A DNA stretch of 55,278 nucleotides. Origin: Acidimicrobiaceae bacterium. GTDB taxonomy: Bacteria; Actinomycetota; Acidimicrobiia; Acidimicrobiales; Bog-793. Positions within the stretch are counted from its first letter, which is position 1. Every line of letters starts with the position of its first letter. Positions 24,984 to 33,503 of this stretch are shown piece by piece. The translations under genes and the position numbers were made by a program. Below the pieces are notes generated by a model. The model worked only from the letters and a program-made list of their open reading frames with translations, had not been told where the DNA came from and ran no database searches. The stretch is from contig DAIDIA010000263.1 of NCBI GenBank assembly GCA_027459565.1, positions 1-55,278 on the forward strand, given 5' to 3'.

Positions 24984-26021
24984 TTGCGGACGGGCTTCCA
25001 TCTCCCGGCTTCAGGGCAAGTCCAGATGATCGACGCTCCGGTGTCTCCAAACGCGGCCGCGGCCGCGGTAACCTCGCCACCAGCTATGTACCGTTCTCGA
25101 CCGTACGTCTTTCGCGACGCGAGGGAATTGCATCTCCGAGCCAGCCGTCTCCCTCCTCGGTCGGCTCTCTCTCTGCGGAGTATCGGAGCAGCTCTCGTCC
25201 TGCTCGGCGCGGGTACGGGTGTCGCCGCGGCGACGGGCCGCGGGGATCGCGTTGCGGTGATGTCGAGTGCACGCGCGATTCGTATGGCTCACCAGGTCCC
25301 ATCGGCTCGCCAAGGCAAGATATCGTCGCGCCATGGTGCCCCGGGCACGACGCACAATATTCCTCCGGTCATGCAGCCAAGCGCGTCGGCGCATCTCACC
25401 CTCTTGAAGATTGGAGATTCGCTCGCCGAGGAGCTCGGTTTTGGCCTTCGCGACGTCCTCGGTTCGAACCACAACGTGTCGATCATTCAGGATGCGGTCG
25501 GGGACACCGGCCTCGCCCGGCCCGATTTCTACAACTGGCCCGCGCATCTCGCGCAAGAACTTGCCGCGGATCATCCTCGCGGCGTCATTGTGATGCTCGG
25601 CGGAGACGATGGCCAGGGGTTCTCCTATCGGGGGCAGACGGTGAGGTTTGGCTCCGCGATGTGGCACTCGATCTATGCGCAGCGCGTCGGCTCGATGATG
25701 TCGGAGGCGACGGCCGCTGGCGCGCATGTGATCTGGGTCGGTCTGCCAATCATGCGATCCGCGTTCTTCTCCTCGGAGATGGCACAGATGAACGCGATAT
25801 TCTCCGCGCAGGCTGCCTCACACCCGGGCGTGACCTTCGTTCCCACCTGGAACCTCTTCGCGAACGCCGCGGGAAGCTACAGCGCGATGCTCCCGGGTCC
25901 CACCGGCCGTCTCGAGTTGATGCGTAATCCCGACGGCGTGCATTTCTCGGGAGCCGGTGACGACCGCCTCGCGACTGCGGTTGTTCACGCGATGGACATT
26001 GTATGGAAGGTCCATCTCTAA
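24984..26021 (+). CDS. DUF459-like SGNH hydrolase-fold exported protein
   Basis: Up to 345 residues. After a cytoplasmic basic stretch a hydrophobic helix (IGAALVLLGAGTGVAAATG, about 67-85) anchors or exports the protein. The extracytoplasmic part has block I IGDSLAEELGFGL with the candidate nucleophile serine, a GGDDGQGF block, IWVGLPIM, and DGVHFSGAGDDRLA carrying the Asp-His pair, as in the DUF459 branch of SGNH hydrolases often linked to cell-envelope acyl-group modification. Start is uncertain: TTG 24984 has AGGAAAAGG upstream, while ATG 25026 and ATG 25086 are alternatives. Substrate unknown. Confidence 0.8.
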   Translation: MRTGFHLPASGQVQMIDAPVSPNAAAAAVTSPPAMYRSRPYVFRDARELHLRASRLPPRSALSLRSIGAALVLLGAGTGVAAATGRGDRVAVMSSARAIRMAHQVPSARQGKISSRHGAPGTTHNIPPVMQPSASAHLTLLKIGDSLAEELGFGLRDVLGSNHNVSIIQDAVGDTGLARPDFYNWPAHLAQELAADHPRGVIVMLGGDDGQGFSYRGQTVRFGSAMWHSIYAQRVGSMMSEATAAGAHVIWVGLPIMRSAFFSSEMAQMNAIFSAQAASHPGVTFVPTWNLFANAAGSYSAMLPGPTGRLELMRNPDGVHFSGAGDDRLATAVVHAMDIVWKVHL

Positions 26022-26239
26022 CTCCGCGCTGTTGGCGTTTTGGCTGGACAGCCCGACGCACTTTGCAATCTCTGCGGCACTGCGGCTCGTATCAGGAAGT
26101 GGCCCCGCCGGTGGTCACTTGCGTCGCGCACTCATGGTGGAGTAACGCGTCGGCGCGTCGAGTCGGGATCGACCCGCCCGAATCTGACGTGCGCGATTCA
26201 CCCGAGGAGGAATGGCTGACCCCGTGTTTCGAGATCGGC

Positions 26240-26824
26240 TCATCTCGTCTTCGATGGAGCAAGTCGGCGCAGCGTGAGGTTGATCCGTCGTCCGACGTCG
26301 CGGCGGGTCTTTGGGATCGCGTGGCTCCAGAGTTGCTGCGTGTCACCGCGCATCACCAGCAGGCTCCCGTGTTCGAGATCCACGCTGACGCGCTGTCTCG
26401 TCTGGCGGTGTCGCAACACGAATTGCCGCGTCGCGCCAAATGAAAGGGAGACGATCGTCGCGCGTTCTCCCCAAAGACTCTCGTTGTCGCTGTGCCACGA
26501 GACGCTGTCCCTGCCGTCTCGATAAAGGTTCGCGAGCACGCAGTTGAACTCGCCTGCGATCTGTTCGACCGATCCCGCGACACGCCGCAGGGCGGGAGGG
26601 AAGGGGTGTGGCGAATGCACGACACCTGAGTATGTATATCCCGTCGGGCCGTACCAGGCGGTCAGTCGCGGCAGAGGGATCTTCTTCCCGAAGACGACGG
26701 CGCTCTCTTGTGACCAGTCGAGGCAGTCATCGAGTTCGACGAGCAGGGCGTCGGCCTCACTGGTGGAAAAGTGTCCCGGCAGGTAGCTGACGTCGCCATC
26801 GAAGGGCAAGAGGTTGTCGGGCAT
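26240..26824 (-). CDS. AlkB-like 2-oxoglutarate/Fe(II) dioxygenase
   Basis: A 194-residue nucleic-acid demethylase of the AlkB family, ALKBH2/3-like branch. The iron ligands are His111 and Asp113 (SWHSDNES) and His168 (LWSHAIPK); the 2-oxoglutarate and structural arginines are Arg180 and Arg186 (RINLTLR). PRLTAWYGPTGYTYSG is the usual nucleotide-recognition lid. These enzymes reverse N-alkyl damage such as 1-methyladenine in DNA or RNA. I chose ATG 26824; the frame stays open to 26935 with no similarity. It is divergent from the M23-like gene across about 175 bases. Confident family call. Confidence 0.93.
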   Translation of the reverse strand: MPDNLLPFDGDVSYLPGHFSTSEADALLVELDDCLDWSQESAVVFGKKIPLPRLTAWYGPTGYTYSGVVHSPHPFPPALRRVAGSVEQIAGEFNCVLANLYRDGRDSVSWHSDNESLWGERATIVSLSFGATRQFVLRHRQTRQRVSVDLEHGSLLVMRGDTQQLWSHAIPKTRRDVGRRINLTLRRLAPSKTR

Positions 26825-26998
26825 CGCTCGGCATCCTACCGAGGTCGGTGCACGATCTTGCGTTGCGCCAACGACGGGGATATCGGTCCGCTCTGCGCAC
26901 TGGAGCTGGTCGGCGCCACGACCGTGGAGCGGCACGCCGCCTGAGACGGGAGTAGGGAAAATCGGTCATTGTGCTATCTTTCGCGGCTCGTGGAGCCC

Positions 26999-28315
26999 AT
27001 GAACCGCCAGCAGGCTCTTGCCGGCCTGCCACCGACGGGTAGCGCCCTGGGTCCCGATCGGCATCGAGGATCGAGGGGCTGTTTGTTGCGCCTCCGTCGT
27101 GGACCCCTCGTCGTCGCGACAACCCTCATCATGCTCGCGGCACTTGGCCCGTTGACGGTGTCCGCGGGGGCCTCCACGGTCAATACCGACCGGACGAAGA
27201 TCAGCCAACTCGAGCGCCAGGTCGCGGCGCAGGGCGCCGCGGTCCAGTCGCTCGTGACGAGATCGAATTCGGTTGCGTATGAACTTGCCGGAATCCGAGC
27301 GAAGATCGCGCGCAACCGCGCGTTACTCGATGCAGAGCACCGTCAGATGGCCAGGGCCGAGGCCGGACTCCGCTCCCTTGCGGTCGCCGATTACGTCGGT
27401 CAGGCAGGAGGATACGCGCCCTCGCTCGGAACCTTCACGAACGGCGCGGACGCGGCGACGATGATGGCGAAGCAGGAGTATCTGGGTGCGGCGAACGGAC
27501 GCATCAGCCAGGCGATCGCGAATCTCCAGAACCTCCAGCACCAGACCGCCGTGACGACCGGCGTATTGCAGCCTCAAGCCGACGCAGCCGCAGCGACGCT
27601 CACGCAGGCGACGGCCGCGAGTCAGGGCGCAGAGAGCGCGCTGAACCAGGAGAACGCCGCGCTCGGAAAGTTGACGAGCAGCGAGCTGGCAATCGTGATC
27701 GCGGCCAACGCGCGCGCGCAGGCAAAGAAGGAGAAGGCGGCGGAGACCGCCCTTGCAAGTCAGCAGCAGTCCGTTGCCGCGCAGAGTTCGACTCAGGCTC
27801 CGGTCACCGTGAGTATCGGTGTGACGCCAGGCTCCTATGCCGACCCACTGCGCGCGATCAACGGCCTCTCGCCCGAGCGGATCGACCAGGGCGTTGACTT
27901 CCAGGGCTTTGGTCCGATCTACGCGGTCGGTGATGGAGTCGTGATCAGCATCTACAACGGCGGCTGGCCCGGCGGAACGTTCATCTCCTATCGCCTTGTC
28001 GACGGGCCGGCCCAGGGGCTCGTCGTGTACGCGGCCGAGGACATCTATCCGAGGGTGCAGGTCGGACAGTCCGTGACCTCCCAGACGGTCATCGGCGAGA
28101 TGTATGAGGGTCCAGAGGGAATCGAAACCGGTTGGGCATTCCCTGCCGGGGACGGGCTGACGATGGCAGGAGCAAGTGGACAGTACGGCGGGTACAACTC
28201 ATCAGCGTTTGGTTACAATTTCTCGCAGTTCCTGACCTCGTTGGGCGGGAGGGGCGGAATCTTGCAAGGCGGCTCCACCTCGGGTTCGCTTCCGTCGGGA
28301 TGGCCCCAGTTCTGA
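26999..28315 (+). CDS. Coiled-coil envelope protein with degenerate M23-like domain
   Basis: A 438-residue exported protein. Residues 36-58 form a signal/anchor helix; about 62-260 are a long Ala/Gln-rich coiled coil (KISQLERQVAAQGAAVQ onward) of the type found in NlpD/EnvC/RipA-like regulators of cell-wall hydrolases. The C-terminal domain has the M23 order (RIDQGVDF, IYAVGDGVV, GGWPGGTFISYRL, VVYAAEDIYPRVQVG). The histidines and other zinc ligands of LytM peptidases are missing: the H-x-G-x-D region reads IDQGVDF and the Y-x-H motif reads YAAED. It is therefore probably not a zinc peptidase but may activate or position one. GGAG lies before ATG 26999. Confidence 0.8.
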   Translation: MNRQQALAGLPPTGSALGPDRHRGSRGCLLRLRRGPLVVATTLIMLAALGPLTVSAGASTVNTDRTKISQLERQVAAQGAAVQSLVTRSNSVAYELAGIRAKIARNRALLDAEHRQMARAEAGLRSLAVADYVGQAGGYAPSLGTFTNGADAATMMAKQEYLGAANGRISQAIANLQNLQHQTAVTTGVLQPQADAAAATLTQATAASQGAESALNQENAALGKLTSSELAIVIAANARAQAKKEKAAETALASQQQSVAAQSSTQAPVTVSIGVTPGSYADPLRAINGLSPERIDQGVDFQGFGPIYAVGDGVVISIYNGGWPGGTFISYRLVDGPAQGLVVYAAEDIYPRVQVGQSVTSQTVIGEMYEGPEGIETGWAFPAGDGLTMAGASGQYGGYNSSAFGYNFSQFLTSLGGRGGILQGGSTSGSLPSGWPQF

Positions 28316-28334
28316 CGCGACCCTGACGCGACCC
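28313..28334 (+). repeat. 11-bp tandem direct repeat at gene end
   Basis: TGACGCGACCC occurs at 28313-28323 and 28324-28334; the first copy begins with the stop codon of the coiled-coil gene. A looser third copy (GGCGACGCGACGG) follows. Confidence 0.8.
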
Positions 28335-28737
28335 AGAGGCGACGCGACGGCGATATGGGCGCGTCCCGGCTTCGTCGCTTGGAATCGAGAGGCGAAGGCG
28401 CCCCCTCAATGGCCCAGTTGTCGATCGGTGTCACGAGAGGCATATCAAGGACGCGATTCGGGGGGCGGCTGGTCTCTTGGCCGGTGCGTTCGTTCGCGTT
28501 GAGTGCGCGCGGCACTTCGTAGTCGAGTGACCATTTGCCGGAGTGATAGAGGGGCCGAAGCGCCATTCATCCGTCATGGGCCCCGTGATCCCGGGCTTTG
28601 TACTTTGGACCCAATTGTTTTCGATCTGTGTGCTTACCGGTTCCCGAGCGGTATCTGGGCCCGCGAGAGGTAATAATCGTGGATGGGGCGGCGCGCTCCC
28701 TCTCCATCTCGGAACTGACGCGAAAGGAGGGCGTTCG
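28316..28737 (+). other. Leader region of the L,D-transpeptidase gene
   Basis: About 420 bases without a convincing gene. It starts with the short tandem repeat above and ends in a strong ribosome site (AAAGGAGGG, 28724-28732) that serves a 7-codon leader ORF. The middle is less GC-rich around 28590-28640 (including TTGTACTTTGGACCC and an AATTGTTTTC stretch), where the promoter may lie. I recognise no riboswitch; cell-wall hydrolase genes in actinobacteria can carry ydaO-type riboswitches, but the conserved sequence is not evident. Confidence 0.4.
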
Positions 28738-28761
28738 ATGACAAACGCGTCTCTCCGATGA
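28738..28761 (+). CDS. Seven-codon leader ORF coupled to the L,D-transpeptidase
   Basis: The sequence reads ATG ACA AAC GCG TCT CTC CGA TGA and encodes MTNASLR. The only strong ribosome site here (AAAGGAGGG, five bases upstream) serves this ATG. Its stop codon overlaps the transpeptidase start in ATGA (28758-28761), and the transpeptidase itself has only pyrimidine-rich sequence upstream. This is a classic arrangement for translational coupling or attenuation, but it could also be the tail of a longer, unrecognised ORF in the same frame. Confidence 0.45.
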   Translation: MTNASLR

Positions 28762-29897
28762 GACCGCGCACGGTCATGGCAGGCATTGCTTTCCAATGTG
28801 TTGGCGCGATCTCCTTCGGCGCGCTCATGCCGGTGACCTCTGCGTGGTCAGCACAGACAGCGGGAGTGGCGCGCTCTGTCGCATCTGTGGCCCATTTGGC
28901 ACGCCCCTTCACCGTGCTCAACACGACGCCCGCGAGCGGTGCAACGGGTGTATCGCCAAGCGCTCCCATTGTCGTGCGGTTCTCGGAGTTCCTCTCCTCG
29001 CGCTCTCCCGCTCCAGGTCTCGTTCCGTCGACGCCGGGTAGTTGGCGCGTGCAAGGTTCCAGTTTCGTCTTCACGCCCAGCATGGATTTCATTCCCCTGA
29101 GTGACGTCAAACTGGTCATTCCCGGAGGGCGCACGGGAATCAGCTCTGCGTCGGGCGGGCACCTCGCTGGGACGCTCACCAAGACGATCCAGATCGCGAA
29201 TGGTTCGATCGTCCGGCTACAACAACTCTTGTCACTGACCGACTACTCGCCGCTGCGGTGGCGGTCGGTCCGGCCGCGTCTGTCGATCAAGAATGTGGTC
29301 GGACAGCGCGCCGCGCTCTTTAACGCCCCCAACGGGAGATTCCTCTGGCGATATTCCGGTTGGCCGACCAACCTGTTGGCGCTCTGGAAGAGCGGCGTCT
29401 ACAACGTGTTCACCGAGGGAATGGTGATGTCATTCCAGGCTGATCACGGGTTCACTCCGAATGGCGCGCTGAGCTCGTCGCTGTGGTCGTCGCTACTCAG
29501 CGCGTATCAGGCGCGACAGGTGAACTCCGGCGGGTACAACTACGCGCTCGAGAACAAGGCTTCGCCTCAGGTGCTGACGATCTGGCACAACGGCCATGTG
29601 GTGCTCACGAGCCCCTCGAACACCGGCATCTCCGTCTCGCCGACAGTGGACGGCAATTTTGCGGTCTATCTGCGCCTGCGCTCGCAGATCATGCGTGGAA
29701 CAAACCCGAACGGGTCCCACTACGCGGACCCGGTCCAGTACGTCGCGTATTTCAATGGCAATGACGCGGTCCATTACATGCCACGCGCGCAATACGGATA
29801 TCCGCAGAGCCTTGGATGCATCGAACTTCCGCTCCAGAATGCCGCGACGGCCTGGCCCTATCTGGCCTACGGCACGCTGGTCAGTGTCATCAACTAG
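28758..29897 (+). CDS. L,D-transpeptidase (YkuD) with peptidoglycan-binding domain
   Basis: A 379-residue secreted enzyme that makes 3-3 peptidoglycan cross-links or attaches proteins to the wall. Residues 1-35 form a signal sequence. Residues about 50-145 are an Ig/Big-like domain (TTPASGATGVSPSAPIVVRF). A peptidoglycan-binding unit follows (LWKSGVYNVFTEGMVMSFQADHG). The YkuD catalytic segment is near the end: His339, Ser351, Gly353 and Cys354 in VHYMPRAQYGYPQSLGCIE. Length and order fit actinobacterial Ldt proteins. ATG 28758 overlaps the stop of the small leader ORF. The preceding gene also acts on the envelope, suggesting a cell-wall locus. Confidence 0.9.
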   Translation: MRPRTVMAGIAFQCVGAISFGALMPVTSAWSAQTAGVARSVASVAHLARPFTVLNTTPASGATGVSPSAPIVVRFSEFLSSRSPAPGLVPSTPGSWRVQGSSFVFTPSMDFIPLSDVKLVIPGGRTGISSASGGHLAGTLTKTIQIANGSIVRLQQLLSLTDYSPLRWRSVRPRLSIKNVVGQRAALFNAPNGRFLWRYSGWPTNLLALWKSGVYNVFTEGMVMSFQADHGFTPNGALSSSLWSSLLSAYQARQVNSGGYNYALENKASPQVLTIWHNGHVVLTSPSNTGISVSPTVDGNFAVYLRLRSQIMRGTNPNGSHYADPVQYVAYFNGNDAVHYMPRAQYGYPQSLGCIELPLQNAATAWPYLAYGTLVSVIN

Positions 29898-30019
29898 ACC
29901 GCCACGACGCCCTGGCGCGACATCCGATGGCAACGGGGAGGACGCAGTGTCCCTACTCCTGGCCAACTTGATGCTTCGCCTCCCCGTCCGACGACACGCA
30001 AGGGGGACCCCTGCTGGAG

Positions 30020-30754
30020 CTAGCGGATAATCGCGAGCCTGCCGTCGACGAGGTTCACGAGGTGGCCGCTGAATTCCATGCCGGCCTCGGCGGCGAGGAA
30101 GAACCGCTCACCCACGGATTCGGGGCCGGGCATCCGGGCGCGCGCCTCCTCGGGGGCCCGTTCCGTCGCGATGGCACCTCCGGGATCGACGCTCATCACG
30201 CAGATGTTGTGCTCGCGGACCTCCTCGGCGAGGTACTGGGAGAAGGTCACCAGCGCCTCCTTGGTCATCACATATGCCAGACCGCCCGGAGGTACGGGAC
30301 CACCACCCCCGTAGAGATTCACGATGTGGCCAGAACCTTTCTTTTCCATGAAGGGGATCGCATGCTTGCAACACAGGAATGAACCCTGCAGATTTGTGTC
30401 GATCACCTTCGACCAGAATGCGAGATCCATGTCGCGGACCTTTGGCCACCGTGGCCCACCCCAGGCGAAGTGCGGAACAATTGCCGCGTTGTTCACCAGG
30501 TAGTCGATGGAGCCGAACTCGTTGAACGCCGTCTCCATGAGCCGGCGGACCTCGCTCTCGACGCGGACATCGGTCACAAGCGCGACGACCTTATTGCCAT
30601 GGGCCCGGAGTTCGCCCTCCACCTGTCGCAAGCTCGCCTCGTCGATGTCGCCGATGGCCACCTGTGCTCCGCGTGCAGCGGCTCCGAGTGCGATATGGCG
30701 ACCAATCCCCATCGCAGCACCGCTGATGACAACGGATCGCTCATTCCAGTTCAT
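30020..30754 (-). CDS. SDR-family oxidoreductase, catalytic serine not conserved
   Basis: A 244-residue short-chain dehydrogenase. SGAAMGIG (11-18) binds the cofactor, NNAA is at 88-91, and the active-site pair is Tyr161 and Lys165 (YVMTKEAL). The position of the catalytic serine, 13 before the tyrosine, is Tyr148 within VNLYGGGGPVPPGG, an unusual glycine/proline loop, so the mechanism or substrate position may differ from classical SDRs. Asp36 (GDID) suggests NAD preference. ATG 30754 has AGGAGA upstream; the frame is open further but dissimilar. It is divergent from the methyltransferase gene. Substrate unknown. Confidence 0.88.
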   Translation of the reverse strand: MNWNERSVVISGAAMGIGRHIALGAAARGAQVAIGDIDEASLRQVEGELRAHGNKVVALVTDVRVESEVRRLMETAFNEFGSIDYLVNNAAIVPHFAWGGPRWPKVRDMDLAFWSKVIDTNLQGSFLCCKHAIPFMEKKGSGHIVNLYGGGGPVPPGGLAYVMTKEALVTFSQYLAEEVREHNICVMSVDPGGAIATERAPEEARARMPGPESVGERFFLAAEAGMEFSGHLVNLVDGRLAIIR

Positions 30755-30950
30755 CGTGGTTCTCCTGTGTGGCCATGCGTTGGATGCGATCGATCCTAAG
30801 GGGGCGCCGGGCCGTCCGCGACCCGAAGTCCCAGGGCCACGTCCGGATTCCGCCAGCGGGCGGATGTTGTGCGTGGGACACTCGGGTTGCGAACCCGAAG
30901 GGTCGGGCCGCGGCCTCACGCCCGCGGATCGCCAGTGGAACGATGACAGG

Positions 30951-31772
30951 ATGGCAATGAGCGAACAACCGGCCGAGTACCTCTTCGATGCAGACGAGTA
31001 CGCCCGCATCCATGCCGCGGAGAGGTTGTTCGACGAGGGGACGAAGCGTCTCATCGGTGCACTCGATATCGTCCCTGGTGCGCGCTGTCTCGAGGTTGGC
31101 GCAGGCGGCGGATCGATTGCGGACTGGCTCTGTGACATCGCGGGCTCCTCCGGCCTCGTCGTCGCGACCGACATCGACACGCGGTCGCTCGAAGCCATCA
31201 CGGGACGGCCCAATCTCGAGGTGCGTCGGCACGACATCGTGAAAGATCCCCTCGAGCTCGATCACTACGACCTCGTCCATGTCCGACTCGTGCTCGAGCA
31301 TCTTCTTGAACGTGACGCGGTGCTCGAGAAGCTTGTCGCGGCGCTACGACCGGGAGGTTGGATTGTCGTCGAGGACGTCGACTACGTCTCGGGTGTTCCA
31401 GTCAGCGATCTTGGCGCGGTCGAGCACGAACGCACGCAGTCGGTCCGTCTCGAGGTTTTTGCCGCTGGCGGCGTCGCGCACTATCTCGGCCGGGAGCTGC
31501 CCGCTCGCCTGCGCGCGCAGGGGCTTGAAGATGTTGGAAACGAGGGCCGCGTCTGGATCATGGAGGGCGGCACCCCCGGGGCCGAGTGGTTTCGCATCTC
31601 GATGGCCCACCTTCGTGGCCGGCTCGTCGGTCCCGACAGACTGACGGACGCGGAGGTTGACAAGATGCTGGAGCTCTTCGAGGATCCAAACTGGGCGGCA
31701 TTCTCGCCGATCATGGTCACGGCCTGGGGTCGGATGCCACAGGGGCGCGAGTCGCCGCGCGGCAGTGCGTGA
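30951..31772 (+). CDS. SAM-dependent class I methyltransferase
   Basis: A 273-residue methyltransferase. Motif I is CLEVGAGGGSIADWL (about 46-60), the ribose-binding acidic residue is in VVATDID, and motif post-II/III is VHVRLVLEHLLERDAVLEKLVAALRPGGWIVVEDVD. The N-terminal EYLFDADEYARIHAAERLFDEGT is frequent in actinobacterial methyltransferases linked to small molecules. Start choice is uncertain between ATG 30951 and ATG 30957, both with weak ribosome sites. The acceptor is unknown. Confidence 0.87.
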   Translation: MAMSEQPAEYLFDADEYARIHAAERLFDEGTKRLIGALDIVPGARCLEVGAGGGSIADWLCDIAGSSGLVVATDIDTRSLEAITGRPNLEVRRHDIVKDPLELDHYDLVHVRLVLEHLLERDAVLEKLVAALRPGGWIVVEDVDYVSGVPVSDLGAVEHERTQSVRLEVFAAGGVAHYLGRELPARLRAQGLEDVGNEGRVWIMEGGTPGAEWFRISMAHLRGRLVGPDRLTDAEVDKMLELFEDPNWAAFSPIMVTAWGRMPQGRESPRGSA

Positions 31773-31921
31773 ATAGCGCGGGCGAGACAAGAGGCGTCCG
31801 GGAGAGGTTGCGGTGTAGTGTGCCGGGACGGGGCCGAACGCGTTCCACAACTGAGAATCGGTGGCGTTCGCGCTGGGCGGCGCTGGGCTATTGCACCGAA
31901 GCAACGACGAGGAGGCTGGCA

Positions 31922-32584
31922 ATGGGTAGTGGGGATCTCGCGAGTCGCGTCGACCCGGCGGTCGCCGCGCTTGTGGTTGTGGATGTCCAGCTTGATTTTT
32001 GCCGCGCGCCCGGGGCGGGGCCAGCACAGGACGCAGCCATGGAAAAGATGAGTCTTCACCTCGAGCGACTGGTCGATGCGGCGCGCGAGGTCGATATTCC
32101 GGTCATCTTCATCCAGACGATCCATGACCAAGAGTCCGATTCCATCGCCTGGCGCACGCGGCATGGTTCGCTCTCGCCCTATGAGGAGGAGCTGTGCAAG
32201 CCCGGAACCGCGGGCGCGGAGTTCTTCCGCGTTGCGCCGCGCGAGCGCGAGGTGGTCGTCGTGAAACACCGTTATGACGCATTCGTCGGAACCGAGTTGG
32301 ATGCAATCCTGAAATCGCTTGGTCGAACGGCCCTCATCATGACTGGGGTGATGACCGATGTGTGTGTCGAGACGACGCTGCGTCACGCGATGTGCCTTGA
32401 CTATCTCGTGACGGCTGTCTCTGACTGCTGCGAGTCGGTGACGCGAGAGCGTCACGAGGCTGCGCTTGAACGCTTTCGGCGCTCTTTCGGCGCGGTTGCG
32501 GATTCGAATGAGATCGTGGGGATCTGGAATTTGGACGCGGCCCAAAGGTGCGCGACCGAATTTGCCGCGGAGCTTGCGCGCTGA
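31922..32584 (+). CDS. Isochorismatase-family cysteine hydrolase
   Basis: A 220-residue cysteine hydrolase. The catalytic triad is Asp21 (VVVDVQLDF), Lys115 (VVVKHRYDAF) and Cys148 (TGVMTDVCVETT), matching nicotinamidase/isochorismatase-type enzymes. GAGGAGG lies before ATG 31922. It is followed 81 bases later by a second, divergent member of the same superfamily. Likely substrates are small amides such as N-carbamoyl compounds or ureidoacrylate; motif reading alone does not discriminate. Confidence 0.92.
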   Translation: MGSGDLASRVDPAVAALVVVDVQLDFCRAPGAGPAQDAAMEKMSLHLERLVDAAREVDIPVIFIQTIHDQESDSIAWRTRHGSLSPYEEELCKPGTAGAEFFRVAPREREVVVVKHRYDAFVGTELDAILKSLGRTALIMTGVMTDVCVETTLRHAMCLDYLVTAVSDCCESVTRERHEAALERFRRSFGAVADSNEIVGIWNLDAAQRCATEFAAELAR

Positions 32585-32665
32585 GGATCTGAGAACAGAG
32601 CGAGAGGCGCGATCGTGATGCGGATCGCGCCGAGAACCGATCGGCGATCGGGTTGGAGGGAACAC

Positions 32666-33373
32666 ATGAACGCAGACGAGGGCCAGCAGGTCGGCGAGAT
32701 CTGGAGCAGCGTGATTGATCAACCGACGCAGATGCTCTATCGCGCCTATCAGCGCGCCCGCTATGTCGGCGAGAACGTCGCCGTGCTCGCGATCGACCTC
32801 TACAAACGCGTCTATCGCGGTGGCAACAGGGAACTCTCCGAGGTGACCAAGGAGTATCCGAGCTCGTGTGGAAGGTTTGCCTGGGAGTGCCGGGAGCCGA
32901 CGCTGCGCCTTCTCTCCGTGGCCAGAGGCAGGCAGATGCCGATCTATTTCAGTACCGGTCGACTAGAACAAGATGCTGCGAAGCGTCCGACGATGCGCCA
33001 GGTCGGAGAGGCGGATACCTCGGATGATCTCGAGATCATGGACGGATTCTTCGAAGCGGGCGACTCTCTCATTGAAAAAGACCGCGCAAGCGCGTTCTTC
33101 GGCACCGGCCTGCATGACGATCTCCAGCGAAAGGGGATCGAAAGTCTGATCGTGATAGGGGAGTCGACCTCGGGCTGCGTACGAGCCTCTGCGATCGATG
33201 CGTATTCGCTCGGCTACCACGTTGTCGTCGTCGCTGATTGCTGTTTCGATCGGAGTCAGGTGAGCCACAAGGTTTCGCTCTTCGACCTGCACCACAAATA
33301 TGCCGACGTGTTCTTTTCGAGCGACGTTCTCGACGCGATCGTCGACCCAACCGTCGCGACCGCGGCTCGCTAA
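32666..33373 (+). CDS. Isochorismatase-family hydrolase (N-carbamoylsarcosine amidase-like)
   Basis: A 235-residue protein with an N-terminal helical extension before the fold. The triad is Asp44 (VLAIDLYK), Lys138 (LIEKDRASAFFGT) and Cys171 (GESTSGCVRAS), where the S-G-C-V-R-x-S pattern resembles N-carbamoylsarcosine amidohydrolases. GGAGGG precedes ATG 32666. It forms a pair with the preceding paralogue, suggesting sequential hydrolysis of amide bonds or a hetero-oligomer. Substrate not proven. Confidence 0.9.
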   Translation: MNADEGQQVGEIWSSVIDQPTQMLYRAYQRARYVGENVAVLAIDLYKRVYRGGNRELSEVTKEYPSSCGRFAWECREPTLRLLSVARGRQMPIYFSTGRLEQDAAKRPTMRQVGEADTSDDLEIMDGFFEAGDSLIEKDRASAFFGTGLHDDLQRKGIESLIVIGESTSGCVRASAIDAYSLGYHVVVVADCCFDRSQVSHKVSLFDLHHKYADVFFSSDVLDAIVDPTVATAAR

Positions 33374-33503
33374 GAGGGCGACACCATCACCGTTGCATAG
33401 GGCACACGCGAAACGACGCGAGTCCGCTCGAGGCGCGCCGATGCCCGTCACGGGGCAGTTGCCGCGCGCTCTGTGTCGGAGGGGTTGACCTCGCGCGGGG
33501 GTC

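Noticed and set aside
27600..27800. Ala/Gln-rich repeats as a tandem-repeat array
   Set aside because: The pattern is protein-level coiled coil composition; nucleotide repeats are not regular.
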